From positions 1 through 64,000 of the forward strand of contig SUVK01000004.1 of assembly GCA_015062055.1 (NCBI GenBank): DNA of 64,000 nt, read 5' to 3'. Under the pieces are notes generated by a model. It searched no databases. It saw nothing but the letters and a program-made list of their open reading frames with translations, and was not told the DNA's origin. Positions 55,050-64,000 of the stretch are shown piece after piece. Source of the DNA: Akkermansiaceae bacterium. GTDB lineage: Bacteria; Verrucomicrobiota; Verrucomicrobiia; Verrucomicrobiales; Akkermansiaceae. The translations under genes were made by a program, and so were the position numbers. The number at the start of each line of letters is the position of its first letter. Position 1 is the first letter of the stretch.

Positions 55050-56120
55050 TTAAATTTTTAAAAAGATGCGTTTGCGGTAGAGGATAAAGCAGATTAGCCA
55101 AGCAAGGATGAAGTAGGACATGCCGAAAGCGAAGTCTTGCCAGGGTTTAGAAAAGAGCGCTCGAATGGTACCGCCGAAGATGCGGTTAGTGAGTTGCCCG
55201 AACTCGATGATATGGGTAAAAAGATAGATGAAGAGGGCATTACAGCCGATGACCTTAAGTGGCCACGCCCAGAAAGAGAGCTTACAGATGTCGATGATAA
55301 GGTGAAAAATCCCCATCAGGATAGCACCTATACCACCGCAGATGAGAACAAAGCACGGGGTCCATATGTTTTTGATACAGGGACCCCAAAAACCGAGCAG
55401 TATGGCTGCAGCCCCGGCGAGTACCAGTGTAAGCACGCGGCGTGGGGCACTGTAGGCAGTGCTGAAGATACGCCCGCTAAGGTAGCCGCCCAAGGCCAAT
55501 GCCGTGGCCGACAGGATGCAAAGGGGGCCTTCGGGGTCGATTACTCCGTAGTGAAGTTTACCGGGGCAAATTGCCGCATCTACTTTGGCGTTGAAACAGC
55601 CGGCCGGGGTCATCTCTCCCCCCAGATATTGCAAGAGAAAAACCAGTACAAGAATAAGGACGGCTGCCGTGATTAAGCCCCAAGTTTTGCGCAGCAATAA
55701 AACGAGCGTGCCCGCCAGTGCCCCACTGATGCCGATGAGCCCCAGTACCGAGGCGCAGCGAATTTGATCTGCATCCCACAACAGAGGCCCGTTTACCAAA
55801 ATGCCTAACAGCGCCAGTAACAACGCACGGTACCACATGTGCAGCAAGAGTTTGCCGTTGCCTGTGCCGCAGCTGCCTCTTTTTCGTATGGAGAAATTGA
55901 GAGATATGCCCGATAAGTAGACAAAGAGCGGGAAGATGAGGTCGTACACTCGCAAACCCTCCCATGCGGCGTGTCCCATTTGACTACGTACACCTGCCCA
56001 AAATGTAGTGGGACAAGCGCTGTAGACGCCCCAAAGTGCGGTGCTCAGCCCGATGATAAGGGCGGTATCGAGCCCTCGCAGGGCATCCAGAGATTGCAAA
56101 CGCTGATTGGTTGTAGACAT
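55050..56120 (-). CDS. DUF5009/heparan-alpha-glucosaminide N-acetyltransferase-like membrane protein
   Basis: RLQSLDALRGLDTALIIG…YDLIFPLFVYLSGISLNFS. Confidence 0.85.
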   Translation of the reverse strand: MSTTNQRLQSLDALRGLDTALIIGLSTALWGVYSACPTTFWAGVRSQMGHAAWEGLRVYDLIFPLFVYLSGISLNFSIRKRGSCGTGNGKLLLHMWYRALLLALLGILVNGPLLWDADQIRCASVLGLIGISGALAGTLVLLLRKTWGLITAAVLILVLVFLLQYLGGEMTPAGCFNAKVDAAICPGKLHYGVIDPEGPLCILSATALALGGYLSGRIFSTAYSAPRRVLTLVLAGAAAILLGFWGPCIKNIWTPCFVLICGGIGAILMGIFHLIIDICKLSFWAWPLKVIGCNALFIYLFTHIIEFGQLTNRIFGGTIRALFSKPWQDFAFGMSYFILAWLICFILYRKRIFLKI

Positions 56121-56126
56121 GATTCG

Positions 56127-57071
56127 TTACATGATGTTACTGCCCAGTGTGAGGGCAAGCAAGAAAAGAATGAGGTGCAGGGAGGCCAGCCCCAACAGCA
56201 TGTTCATTCGTTTATCTGCCGGTGTTTTTGATATCTTGAGTATAATAAAGCCACCGCAGAGTATTGCTGCCAGCCAGCAAAGGTTCCAGCTGACTCCCGG
56301 TAAAAAGATGTCCGTGTGCTTGAGTGTTGCATACGGGGCGATAAGGAAGGCCAACGCCAGACCTCGGGCTCGTTTGTCGCCAAGGCGAACAGCCAGCGTG
56401 CGTTTTCCGGTGGTGGCGTCTTCTTTGCGGTCTCTTATGTTGTTAATCTCTATAAGCAAGCATGAGAGTAAGCCGCATTGCATACCAACGATGAAGGCAG
56501 CCCCGTATACATAGAGGAAAAAGTGGTTGTACTCAAAACCAATTTGTACGTAAACGGTACCCATAACGGCAATTAACCCGAAGAAGAGGAGGACGAAGAG
56601 CTCTCCCAGTCCTTTGTAGGCAAGCGGGTAGGGACCACCGGTATAACAATAGGCACACAGCATGCTCGGTATGCCGATGGCGATGATGGGCCACCCCCGC
56701 GCCACTATTAAGGGTATGGAAAAGCCTGCCGCTGCTGCCAAAAAAGCGCAGCCTGCTATTTTTACGGCGCGAGAGGACATTGCCCCACTGGCCGTAATGC
56801 GGCGGGGCCCTTGGCGCTTAGCTGTATCTGCCTTTTTGTCTGAGTCAAGAGAATCGTTAAACAAATTGCAGGCAATTTGAATGCACACGGCGCTCAGTAG
56901 GGTGTAGACGGCGAGTGTCCAATTGAGGCTTACCGGTTGCCATTGCCGTAGCCCGGCGGGGCTGCCGTGTTGGAATTTCCACACAATCATGCAACCTGCC
57001 CATACGGCAACAATGCCGGCGGGCAGGGTTTTGGGGCGTGCTGCCAAGAATATGGATTTAATGGTGTTCAT
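56127..57071 (-). CDS. menA: 1,4-dihydroxy-2-naphthoate polyprenyltransferase MenA (UbiA family)
   Basis: LAARPKTLPAGIVAVWAG…QIACNLFNDSLDSDKKADTAKRQGPRRITASG…EINNIRDRKEDATTGKRTLAVRLG. Confidence 0.9.
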   Translation of the reverse strand: MNTIKSIFLAARPKTLPAGIVAVWAGCMIVWKFQHGSPAGLRQWQPVSLNWTLAVYTLLSAVCIQIACNLFNDSLDSDKKADTAKRQGPRRITASGAMSSRAVKIAGCAFLAAAAGFSIPLIVARGWPIIAIGIPSMLCAYCYTGGPYPLAYKGLGELFVLLFFGLIAVMGTVYVQIGFEYNHFFLYVYGAAFIVGMQCGLLSCLLIEINNIRDRKEDATTGKRTLAVRLGDKRARGLALAFLIAPYATLKHTDIFLPGVSWNLCWLAAILCGGFIILKISKTPADKRMNMLLGLASLHLILFLLALTLGSNIM

Positions 57072-57364
57072 TTTTTACGGGGGTATTTGCGGCGGCCACC
57101 CTGAGCTTTGCGAAAGGGTTCAAAAAGGGCATCCAGTCCGCTGTTTTTGATGAGTAAAGTTTGTTCCATGAGCCGCCCTAGTTTGCCCTTGGGCCACCCG
57201 CGTTGCCAAAACCAGTCCAAGTATTCTGTGGGTAAATCCATCAGGGGGCACCCATCGGGCGGGAATTTGGCAGGGCCGTACATGCCGTAGGGCATGTGCA
57301 TGACGGCTATTTCTGCCAGCAGGGCTCGCAGGTCGTCTGCGCTCGGTATGGCGGCGTCTTGCAT
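57068..57364 (-). CDS. DUF3820 family protein
   Basis: MPYGMYG…PLMDLPTEYLDWFWQRGWPKGKLGRLMEQTLLIKNSGLDALFEPFR; ATGA overlaps on both sides. Confidence 0.8.
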   Translation of the reverse strand: MQDAAIPSADDLRALLAEIAVMHMPYGMYGPAKFPPDGCPLMDLPTEYLDWFWQRGWPKGKLGRLMEQTLLIKNSGLDALFEPFRKAQGGRRKYPRKK

Positions 57365-58371
57365 CAGTGTTTGAGGCTCCAGCTGATTTGTTCTCCGGCA
57401 TACATGGGTACCACCTGCTGACCATAGCTGCGGTAAGATGTCGGCACGGCCATGGGGGTGTCTTGCAGGGTTACCTTTTTGGCGGTGGGTGTAAGCCCGT
57501 GAATACGGCACGCATTGCCGCTCACAAAGCCTTGCAATTTATCCAACGCACCATGCCGGGCAAAGATTTCTGCCAGTTTGGGCAATGCCAAGGGGGCTGT
57601 GAACACGCCTGCTGCGCAGCCGCATGCCTCTTTCTTGCAGCGGGGGTGCGGGGCGGAGTCGCTGCCGAACATAAGGCGTGGGTGCCCGCTGATAGCGGCT
57701 TGCAGCAGGGCATCGCGGTCGTGCGGGCGCTTGGCTATGGGCTTGCAGAACAAGTGCGGTTGCAGGGCTCCGCCTGCCACGTCATCCAGCGTGATAATGA
57801 GGTGTTGCAGCGTGACGGTGGCACACAGGTTTTCAAACTCCTCCATCAAATCCAGCGCCTCGGCGGTAGTGATATGCTCCATACAGATACGCAGTTTGGG
57901 GAACTGTTGTGCCAAGTGTTTGTACACGCCCAAGAACTCTGCCTCGCGGTCCATCACAAAACCGTGGCTTTCGCCGTGAATGAGCAGGGGTATGCCCATT
58001 TCTTCCATCATTTTAAGCGTGCTTTCTGCCTCTGCCAAGTTGGCTACGCCGCCCTCGCTGTTGGTTGTGATGCCGGCGGGGTAAAGCTTGTAGCCGAAGA
58101 ACCCCGGGGTCTCTTTGGCCTGCAACAGTTGTTGCTCGCTTTGTTTGGTGAAAAATAGAGTCATGTAACGGCTGAAGACCGTATTCCCCATGGCAGCGTC
58201 AATGCGCTCTCCATACGCAACCATGGCACCCGGTTGCGTAACCGGCGGTACCAGATTGGGCATGATGACGGCCCCTGCAAAATCTGCCGATAAGGGGGCT
58301 ACCAGTTTGAGCATGTCACCATCTCTCAGGTGCAGGTGCATATCCAGGGGGGATTCCAGCGTGATTTCCAT
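57364..58371 (-). CDS. pyrC: Dihydroorotase (PyrC type)
   Basis: [12 protein letters not shown]…[10 protein letters not shown]…[15 protein letters not shown]…LLIHGES…FGSDSAPH. Confidence 0.95.
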   Translation of the reverse strand: MEITLESPLDMHLHLRDGDMLKLVAPLSADFAGAVIMPNLVPPVTQPGAMVAYGERIDAAMGNTVFSRYMTLFFTKQSEQQLLQAKETPGFFGYKLYPAGITTNSEGGVANLAEAESTLKMMEEMGIPLLIHGESHGFVMDREAEFLGVYKHLAQQFPKLRICMEHITTAEALDLMEEFENLCATVTLQHLIITLDDVAGGALQPHLFCKPIAKRPHDRDALLQAAISGHPRLMFGSDSAPHPRCKKEACGCAAGVFTAPLALPKLAEIFARHGALDKLQGFVSGNACRIHGLTPTAKKVTLQDTPMAVPTSYRSYGQQVVPMYAGEQISWSLKH

Positions 58372-58377
58372 GTCCTT

Positions 58378-58405
58378 ATTCTAGCAGGTTCTCTCATTTT
58401 TGCAA
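58378..58405 (-). promoter_or_regulatory. Promoter TTGCAA-N16-TAGAAT, 6 nt from the pyrC ATG
   Basis: Minus-strand boxes 58400-58405 and 58378-58383. Confidence 0.65.
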
Positions 58406-58424
58406 GTCGTAATCAATTATGTAC

Positions 58425-58453
58425 TTGCTTGCTGTAAGAAAATACGTTATAAC
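58425..58453 (+). promoter_or_regulatory. Promoter TTGCTT-N17-TATAAC, 8 nt from the ATG
   Basis: Boxes 58425-58430 and 58448-58453; ATG at 58462. Confidence 0.6.
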
Positions 58454-58461
58454 CGTGTTGT

Positions 58462-58881
58462 ATGAAAAAGATTACCCATGTTATGTTATATACCCTTGTC
58501 GCGTTGCTGGTTGGTACCGCGTCTGCAGATCAGTTTTACGGCCCTCATGGTAACAATGTAGGCCGTGCAGAGACCGATAGCAATGGCAATACCCGTTATT
58601 ATGACCGCAGTGGCCGTTACATCGGCCGTGCCGAGAAAAGCGGCAACAACGTGCGCTATTACGATAGCCGTGGCTCATATGCCGGCCGTGCCGAAATCTC
58701 CGGTAGCAATACCCGCTACTACGATAGTCGCGGCTCATACTCCGGCCGCGCAGAACAGTCCGGCAACAATACCCGCTATTATGACAGCCGTGGCTCTTAT
58801 GCCGGGCGGGCAGAGCAATCCGGTGGCAATACTCGCTATTACGACCGCAAAGGCTCTTATGCCGGGCAAAAGAACCGTTAA
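58462..58881 (+). CDS. Small secreted protein made of ~20-aa repeats (NTRYYDSRGSYAGRAEQSGN)
   Basis: Signal peptide plus about five YYDxxGxYxGRAExSG repeats. Confidence 0.85.
   Translation: MKKITHVMLYTLVALLVGTASADQFYGPHGNNVGRAETDSNGNTRYYDRSGRYIGRAEKSGNNVRYYDSRGSYAGRAEISGSNTRYYDSRGSYSGRAEQSGNNTRYYDSRGSYAGRAEQSGGNTRYYDRKGSYAGQKNR
58560..58871 (+). repeat. ~60-bp in-frame tandem repeats
   Basis: Recurring ccggcaacaatacccgctattatgacagccgtggctcttatgccgggcgggcagagcaat-type units. Confidence 0.85.
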
Positions 58882-59146
58882 TTCTTAATCCTCGCTTTCA
58901 AACGCTTGCTGCTGCTCTGCGTATTCGCGTTGGGCAGCAGCTTCTCTTTGCTCATAAAGGGCATAAAAGGGCAGGGCTTTTAACTCTTGTGCGCAGACTA
59001 TTTTATGTCGCCCGCAACCGGAACTTTGATTTTGGTGGGTATTTGCCCGTAAGATGATATTTCCCTCATTACGCCAACGTGTAATTCCATAACAAGAACA
59101 CACTATAAGCTTGACTATCGGGGGGGATGCGTTTATCCTTACGCGC

Positions 59147-59845
59147 ATGAATCTGAAGCAAATAACGGCTCTGGCATGTTTGCCTGCAATGTTGAGTGTA
59201 GCCCCTGCGGTGGATGTAGTACTCTCCGGCGGGGTGGCTCTGAAATCTTGGGAGAAGCTGCGCGGGCCGAATGCTCATGATAATTGGTGGGCCAATTTTG
59301 TGCGCGGTGCTACCGTGCGTATTGATAAGCTTCAGAAAGAGAACCCCAAAGCTAAAATAGTCTGGATTGTGTTTCGCCCTGCCTACATCAGCCGTGGCAA
59401 GGAAGATGGTAAAGACTACATGAGCATGATTCGAGAACTGGCTCAAAAGCGCAATCTCAAAATCGTGTTCGTTGATACGGCCGATGAGGCATACCGCGCC
59501 ATCAATAACGCCGGCAAAGGAAAAGAAAAAATCACATCTTTTTACTATTTCGGGCACTCCAACGCCCACGCTTTCATGCTCGACTACAGCAGCGATATCA
59601 TAGGCTCGTCGACCCAGTGGATGCACGAGAAAGAGTTGGCCGAAAAACTCGATAAGTCTGCATTTTCGCCCGATGCCGAGTGTTGGAGCTACGGTTGCTA
59701 CACCGGCAACAGCATGTCTGCCCGGTGGCATAAAGCACTGGGTATACCCCTTTGGGGCAATACCTCTTTTACCCGTTATCAACCCGTAGGTTGGGGGGAA
59801 CTGCCCGAGGGCGGCAGTAAATGGGTGAATGGAACGCCCGAATAA
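59147..59845 (+). CDS. Secreted protein with caspase-like (clan CD-like) His/Cys motifs, family unknown
   Basis: Signal peptide MNLKQITALACLPAMLSVAPA; FYYFGHSNAHAF and CWSYGCYTGNSMSARW. Confidence 0.65.
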   Translation: MNLKQITALACLPAMLSVAPAVDVVLSGGVALKSWEKLRGPNAHDNWWANFVRGATVRIDKLQKENPKAKIVWIVFRPAYISRGKEDGKDYMSMIRELAQKRNLKIVFVDTADEAYRAINNAGKGKEKITSFYYFGHSNAHAFMLDYSSDIIGSSTQWMHEKELAEKLDKSAFSPDAECWSYGCYTGNSMSARWHKALGIPLWGNTSFTRYQPVGWGELPEGGSKWVNGTPE

Positions 59846-59854
59846 ACTCAGCCT

Positions 59855-62425
59855 TTATTCAGGGTGGCTTAATGTATTGAGTTGTTCCTCAATGGCTTTA
59901 AGCCTCGTAGCCCATACTGTATTGCTTTGTTCTTGTGGCGTAAGTTTACCGATAAAGGTTTTTGCTTCTTGCAACCACATTCTGGCGGCATCTGTGTCGC
60001 CCAATTCCAGAGCATGCGTAGCAGACTCGGCCAGCGCATCTGCATACATGTATTTGAACATGGGATTATCGGGGTTTTGTGCCAGTAGATTGCGAATCAT
60101 GTCTCGGTACTCTGCAAACTCCGCAGTGGCTTTGCCTTTTTCGGCATCTTGTTTGCTGTGTACCATGGCCATGTTTCTGATGACTCCGGCTCGAATTTGG
60201 ATGTAATCGGCATTATTGGGGGCTTTTTCGAGCAAGAGGTTAATGCGGGCGAGTGCCTCTCGGCTATAACGCTCTGCCGTGTGGTATTCATTTTTTCGCA
60301 TGGCGATATCTGCCAAGTGGGCGAGCGCACTGCATTGGCGGAAGGGATATTCGGCATTGTCCCTATCCATTGTCTCTAATTGTTTCGCTATAACAATACA
60401 TTCTTCGAATGCGGCTTGAGCCAGGGTATAGAACACCAACAGCTTGGCATGATCCGTTTCTGTCATGGATTGTCGGTTGTTCATAATACCTATAGTGTAG
60501 TATACAGAGGAAAGCGCTTGTTGGAATGAGAGCCGATGCGGCGATGCATCTGACAAGGCGTAGAGAATTTCTTTACTTTCATTGAGCAAAACATCGGCTG
60601 TGGTAAAGTCATTCAAATCCATGAACAAGGTTGCCAAGCTGATTTGCGCAATGGCTAGTCCTTTGCGCGATGATTCGTGCATGGGGTAGTCCTCAACCAA
60701 TTTGCGGTATAGGGTAATCATTTCTTCGAGCGCTTGACGCCGCTGCTCCATATCTCCGCTGTTGACAGCCAGCTGAGCTGCTGTGCCCATTACTTCTCCC
60801 TGGGTACAGAGGTAATCGGGGTTGTGGGGCGCCTCGGCGCAGACTTCCTTAATGAGGGCCAGCGCCCGCTCCGACAGGCTGCGGGCTTCTTGAATCTTGT
60901 TACGGCGGCGTGCTATTTCTGCGCGATTGCGAAGTGTTTTTGCCAGTTCGTAACGGGCTCTCAAGGTCTCCGATTCTACTTGAATGAGGTTTTCAAGCAA
61001 ATCTGTTGCTTTTTGGTAAGCTTCCGTTGCTTCTTTGAGCTTGCCTTGTTGTACAAAGACTGCCCCCATATTTTGCCATGCGGTGGCCATGGAATGCTGC
61101 AACCGGGCATTATCTGCTACCGGTAGCCCCTCCATCGAGTCCAGATAGTGTTTAAGATGCGTGCCGAGTTTTCGTTGTAACTGGGTAGAGCCGGGTAAAT
61201 CGGCCAGCTCGGTATTGAAGTCGTGTAGCAGTTCTTCGGTGAACTTAAGCCCGTTGAGGTACATTTGTTGGGTCAGGCTTTTCTCTCGCCAAGCGATGAT
61301 ACTGAGGCTGCCCAATGCTACAATGATGACCAGCGAGACGGCTAGGTAGATGCGCATGCGCATCAAAAATTTTCGCGGTGGTGGTATGATACCGGACTCG
61401 GTGCACATGCGCCATGTGGCGGCATCTTGCCAGCGTTCCTGAGGCTCCAGACTTAATGCGCGGTCAATTGATTGCAAAAAGTATGGCTCGTAGTGCAAAT
61501 GCAGGTCTTTGCGGCCGGCCAAGGGGCGGTAGGGGTCCGGCGATGCGTGGGTGCGCATGTCCGCCCTCGGGGGTAATAATCGGGTGATGAGGTAATAAAA
61601 GCAGGCCCCCAGTGAGTAAATATCTGTGCGTGCACTCAGGTTGCTGCTCATCTCGGCATCGCTTTTGGCGGTGCATTGTTCAGGGGCGCAGAAGTCGGGG
61701 GTGTAGATGTTGTTGAAAACCTTGCCGCTTTGTAATTGTCGGGCAGAGCCGAAATCGAGCAAAACCGGACGATTTTCTTCGTTGACGATAATGTTTTCGG
61801 GTTTAATATCGCGGTGTACGATGTTGTGTTGCTCGAGGTATTCGAGGGTGAAGAGAAGCGCGCGCAACTGTTGCTTGATTTTGCGGGCTTCTTCGGCCTT
61901 TTTTTCGTAATCGAGCGTGGGGTGTTCGGGGATTTGCAGCTGTGTGCCCGTGACAAAGGGCATGGCGTAGTAGGCGGTACCGTTGGCTTCGAATGCGGTG
62001 AGTATGGGTACAATACCCGGGTGCTCCAAGCCCATGAGTATGCTTACCTCCTCCATAAACTCGGCCATGGTAGTGCGAAATTCTTGCTCTTTTTCCGGTG
62101 AAGAGCTCATGACGGAGTATCCGTCGGGCATGCGCATGGCCATGCCTTCGGGGATGTGCTCTTTGATGACAACAATACTGCCATCTATATTACTTTGCGC
62201 ACGGTATGTAATGCCGAAACCTCCTTTGCCCAGTTTTGAGATAATGGTAAAATCGCCCACCACAGCCCCGGGGGGCAGTGGTATACGGGTATTGCCTGCT
62301 GCTTCGCTGCCGGGGAGGCGTGGCTCGGGCGGGGGGGGCGCTGCGATGGGTGAATGCAGGGAAACGACCGGCGGCTTGGGGGCTGCTAGCGGAGATGATG
62401 CGGCGGGCGGTGGTGGTGGATTCAT
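59855..62425 (-). CDS. Serine/threonine protein kinase with TM segment and TPR-like C-terminal region
   Basis: ISKLGKGGFGITYRA…HRDIKPENIIVNEENRPVLLDFGSAR; TM LAVSLVIIVALGSLSII; TPR-like repeats. Confidence 0.93.
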   Translation of the reverse strand: MNPPPPPAASSPLAAPKPPVVSLHSPIAAPPPPEPRLPGSEAAGNTRIPLPPGAVVGDFTIISKLGKGGFGITYRAQSNIDGSIVVIKEHIPEGMAMRMPDGYSVMSSSPEKEQEFRTTMAEFMEEVSILMGLEHPGIVPILTAFEANGTAYYAMPFVTGTQLQIPEHPTLDYEKKAEEARKIKQQLRALLFTLEYLEQHNIVHRDIKPENIIVNEENRPVLLDFGSARQLQSGKVFNNIYTPDFCAPEQCTAKSDAEMSSNLSARTDIYSLGACFYYLITRLLPPRADMRTHASPDPYRPLAGRKDLHLHYEPYFLQSIDRALSLEPQERWQDAATWRMCTESGIIPPPRKFLMRMRIYLAVSLVIIVALGSLSIIAWREKSLTQQMYLNGLKFTEELLHDFNTELADLPGSTQLQRKLGTHLKHYLDSMEGLPVADNARLQHSMATAWQNMGAVFVQQGKLKEATEAYQKATDLLENLIQVESETLRARYELAKTLRNRAEIARRRNKIQEARSLSERALALIKEVCAEAPHNPDYLCTQGEVMGTAAQLAVNSGDMEQRRQALEEMITLYRKLVEDYPMHESSRKGLAIAQISLATLFMDLNDFTTADVLLNESKEILYALSDASPHRLSFQQALSSVYYTIGIMNNRQSMTETDHAKLLVFYTLAQAAFEECIVIAKQLETMDRDNAEYPFRQCSALAHLADIAMRKNEYHTAERYSREALARINLLLEKAPNNADYIQIRAGVIRNMAMVHSKQDAEKGKATAEFAEYRDMIRNLLAQNPDNPMFKYMYADALAESATHALELGDTDAARMWLQEAKTFIGKLTPQEQSNTVWATRLKAIEEQLNTLSHPE

Positions 62426-64000
62426 GCCAGTGATTTCCGGAGTTTTAGGGTGCTTCCTTCTATGGGGTCAGTGCAGTAAACACTGTCGTCGAGCGGCAGT
62501 GAGGGTATGTGCTCCAACGGGTTGAACTTGGGTGTTTTGTATGAGATTCTGACTTCTGCCGTTTCTTCATTACAGCAGAACATCAGCTCAACGGGGGATT
62601 CTTGGGGCAGGGCACTTACTATGCTTGTAAGGGCATTGCAAAGCTCTGCCATGGCAACCGGCGATGCCAATACGGATTCGAGCATGCCGTTAATTTCATT
62701 TTCCATGGCCGCCAATGCTTCTGCATCTGACGGGTGCAGGGTATAGGTTTTCTTCTGCATCCATTTGCCTTTGAACTCTACAGCCAACAGGGTGGAGTCG
62801 GTCTCTTGCTCTTTGTTACCGGTAAAGCGCCGCAGATCTACCTGTATTTGACGTATGAGCTCCGTAACGTTTTCTGCCGCTTGTTGCAGGGTGTTTTGTA
62901 GACCTGCCATGCCGAATGCTGCCCCCGTTGCGTTGCTTGCTTTGATAAGACCTTGCGAATACAGGAGAATTCTCTCGCCGGGTTGCAACTGGATAACGCA
63001 TTCTCTATAAATCGAATGGGTATGGGCACCCAGTACGGTTCCCGAGCGCATGGGCAGCATTTCGAAGCCGGCGTGTTCTGTGCTGCGCAGGGCCTGCGGG
63101 GTGCCGGCATTAATGAATCTGAGCACGCCCGAGTTGATGTTGAGCCTCGCCAAATACAGCGAGAGCCTTGTTCTGGTGATGTTGTTTTCGCAGAGGGCTT
63201 TGTTTGTTTGAGTCATCAGCTCGGCCGGTGCTAAGCCCCCGGCTGCCATGGTGCGTATGAGGGAGAGTGCTCGCATCATGAATAATGCACCCGGTATGCC
63301 TTCGGTCGATACATCTCCCAGCATGAAGCAAAGGTGCTCTGCATCAGCCATGAAAAAGTCATAGAAATCACCCCCTACATTTTGTGACTGAATGCGGGTG
63401 GCGTATATGTCAAAAGCCTTTTGCTCAGGGAATGCCGGGAAGGTACTCGGCAAGACAGTGCTTTGCACCGTGCGGGCGATGGCGTACTCTTTTTGTAATC
63501 GTGCACGGCGTTGCTCCATATAAGTGCGCAGGGAGTCTACCATGGTGTTGATGCCCGTAGAGAGCCTTGTGAACTCAGGGGTGTCTTGCACGTGTACTCT
63601 CTCGTCTTTATAGCCCTCCGTGATTCGTTGCAATGAATGGTTTATGCGAGACAGCCCATTGAGTACCAATTTTTGCAATAGCACCCATACCAGCAGGAAC
63701 ATGACGATAAAGAGCCATACATTGCTGATAAAAAGCTGTTGCAGCGACTTCATGCTGATGCTGTTGAGCTCTTTTGCCGGTAAAAGCCCGATGATGCGAA
63801 TGTCGCCTCGCTGTAAAACATAGGCGTATAAACTCGTGTCTCCTATGGTGGTTTGTACTGTTTGATTTAAGGGTAGCGAGAGCAGGTCTGATGTGCGGTA
63901 GCCCAACTCGGCACCATTGATGAGTGCTCCACCGCGAAAGGCGATAATGTGCCCGTTTTCTCCGAGTTTAAAGCGGTCTGCTAATGCTGCAAAGGCTATG
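62422..64000 (-). CDS. Membrane-bound SpoIIE/RsbU-like PP2C serine phosphatase (5' end beyond the right edge)
   Basis: HAMP-like region then ARTVQSTVLPSTFPAFPEQKAFDIYATRIQSQNVGGDFYDFF…GDVSTEGIPGALFMM; frame stays open to 64000 (…ADRFKLGENGHIIAFRGGALINGAELGYRTSD). Confidence 0.9.
   Translation of the reverse strand, partial: IAFAALADRFKLGENGHIIAFRGGALINGAELGYRTSDLLSLPLNQTVQTTIGDTSLYAYVLQRGDIRIIGLLPAKELNSISMKSLQQLFISNVWLFIVMFLLVWVLLQKLVLNGLSRINHSLQRITEGYKDERVHVQDTPEFTRLSTGINTMVDSLRTYMEQRRARLQKEYAIARTVQSTVLPSTFPAFPEQKAFDIYATRIQSQNVGGDFYDFFMADAEHLCFMLGDVSTEGIPGALFMMRALSLIRTMAAGGLAPAELMTQTNKALCENNITRTRLSLYLARLNINSGVLRFINAGTPQALRSTEHAGFEMLPMRSGTVLGAHTHSIYRECVIQLQPGERILLYSQGLIKASNATGAAFGMAGLQNTLQQAAENVTELIRQIQVDLRRFTGNKEQETDSTLLAVEFKGKWMQKKTYTLHPSDAEALAAMENEINGMLESVLASPVAMAELCNALTSIVSALPQESPVELMFCCNEETAEVRISYKTPKFNPLEHIPSLPLDDSVYCTDPIEGSTLKLRKSLA

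Noticed and set aside
1-64000. tRNA/rRNA genes, IS elements, CRISPR arrays
   Set aside because: No GGTTCGAATCC-type T-loops, transposase motifs or regularly spaced repeats were noticed by eye; tRNAscan-SE, ISfinder and CRISPR finders would be needed to confirm absence.

Overview
The 64 kb window is a chromosomal segment, probably from a Verrucomicrobiota (Akkermansia-like) bacterium. That guess rests on two C-terminal 'PEPTTATL.LLAL..LAARRRR' PEP-CTERM tails, a double-length UvrA and an overall PVC-like gene repertoire. It is gene-dense. Housekeeping genes include queC/queF, cysS, rsmB-like, uvrA, rtcB, ktrAB, prmC, prfA, DAHP synthase, a Zn/Mn ABC transporter, menA and pyrC. There are also several accessory or secreted modules. 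The most interesting are: (1) a secreted PEP-CTERM cysteine protease whose Cys/His/Asp-x-Asp residues match the IdeS/Mac (C66) IgG-protease family, convergent with (2) a three-gene serpin operon, plus a fourth serpin convergent with a secreted HExxH peptidase; (3) a class A PBP with an intact GT51 domain but a transpeptidase domain lacking its catalytic motifs; (4) a NifU-like/GGGtGRT pair; (5) many canonical promoters whose -10 box lies 6-8 nt from the ATG (predicted leaderless mRNAs), combined with many ATGA gene junctions; (6) an orphan phage-like fibre plus small membrane-protein cassette; (7) a kinase/RsbU-phosphatase pair next to a secreted protein with caspase-like His/Cys motifs; (8) a 5'-truncated Fic gene with in-frame 12-bp repeats. 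I saw no CRISPR array, tRNA, rRNA, transposase or integrase. All family calls come from reading the sequence and remembered motifs; no database search was run.
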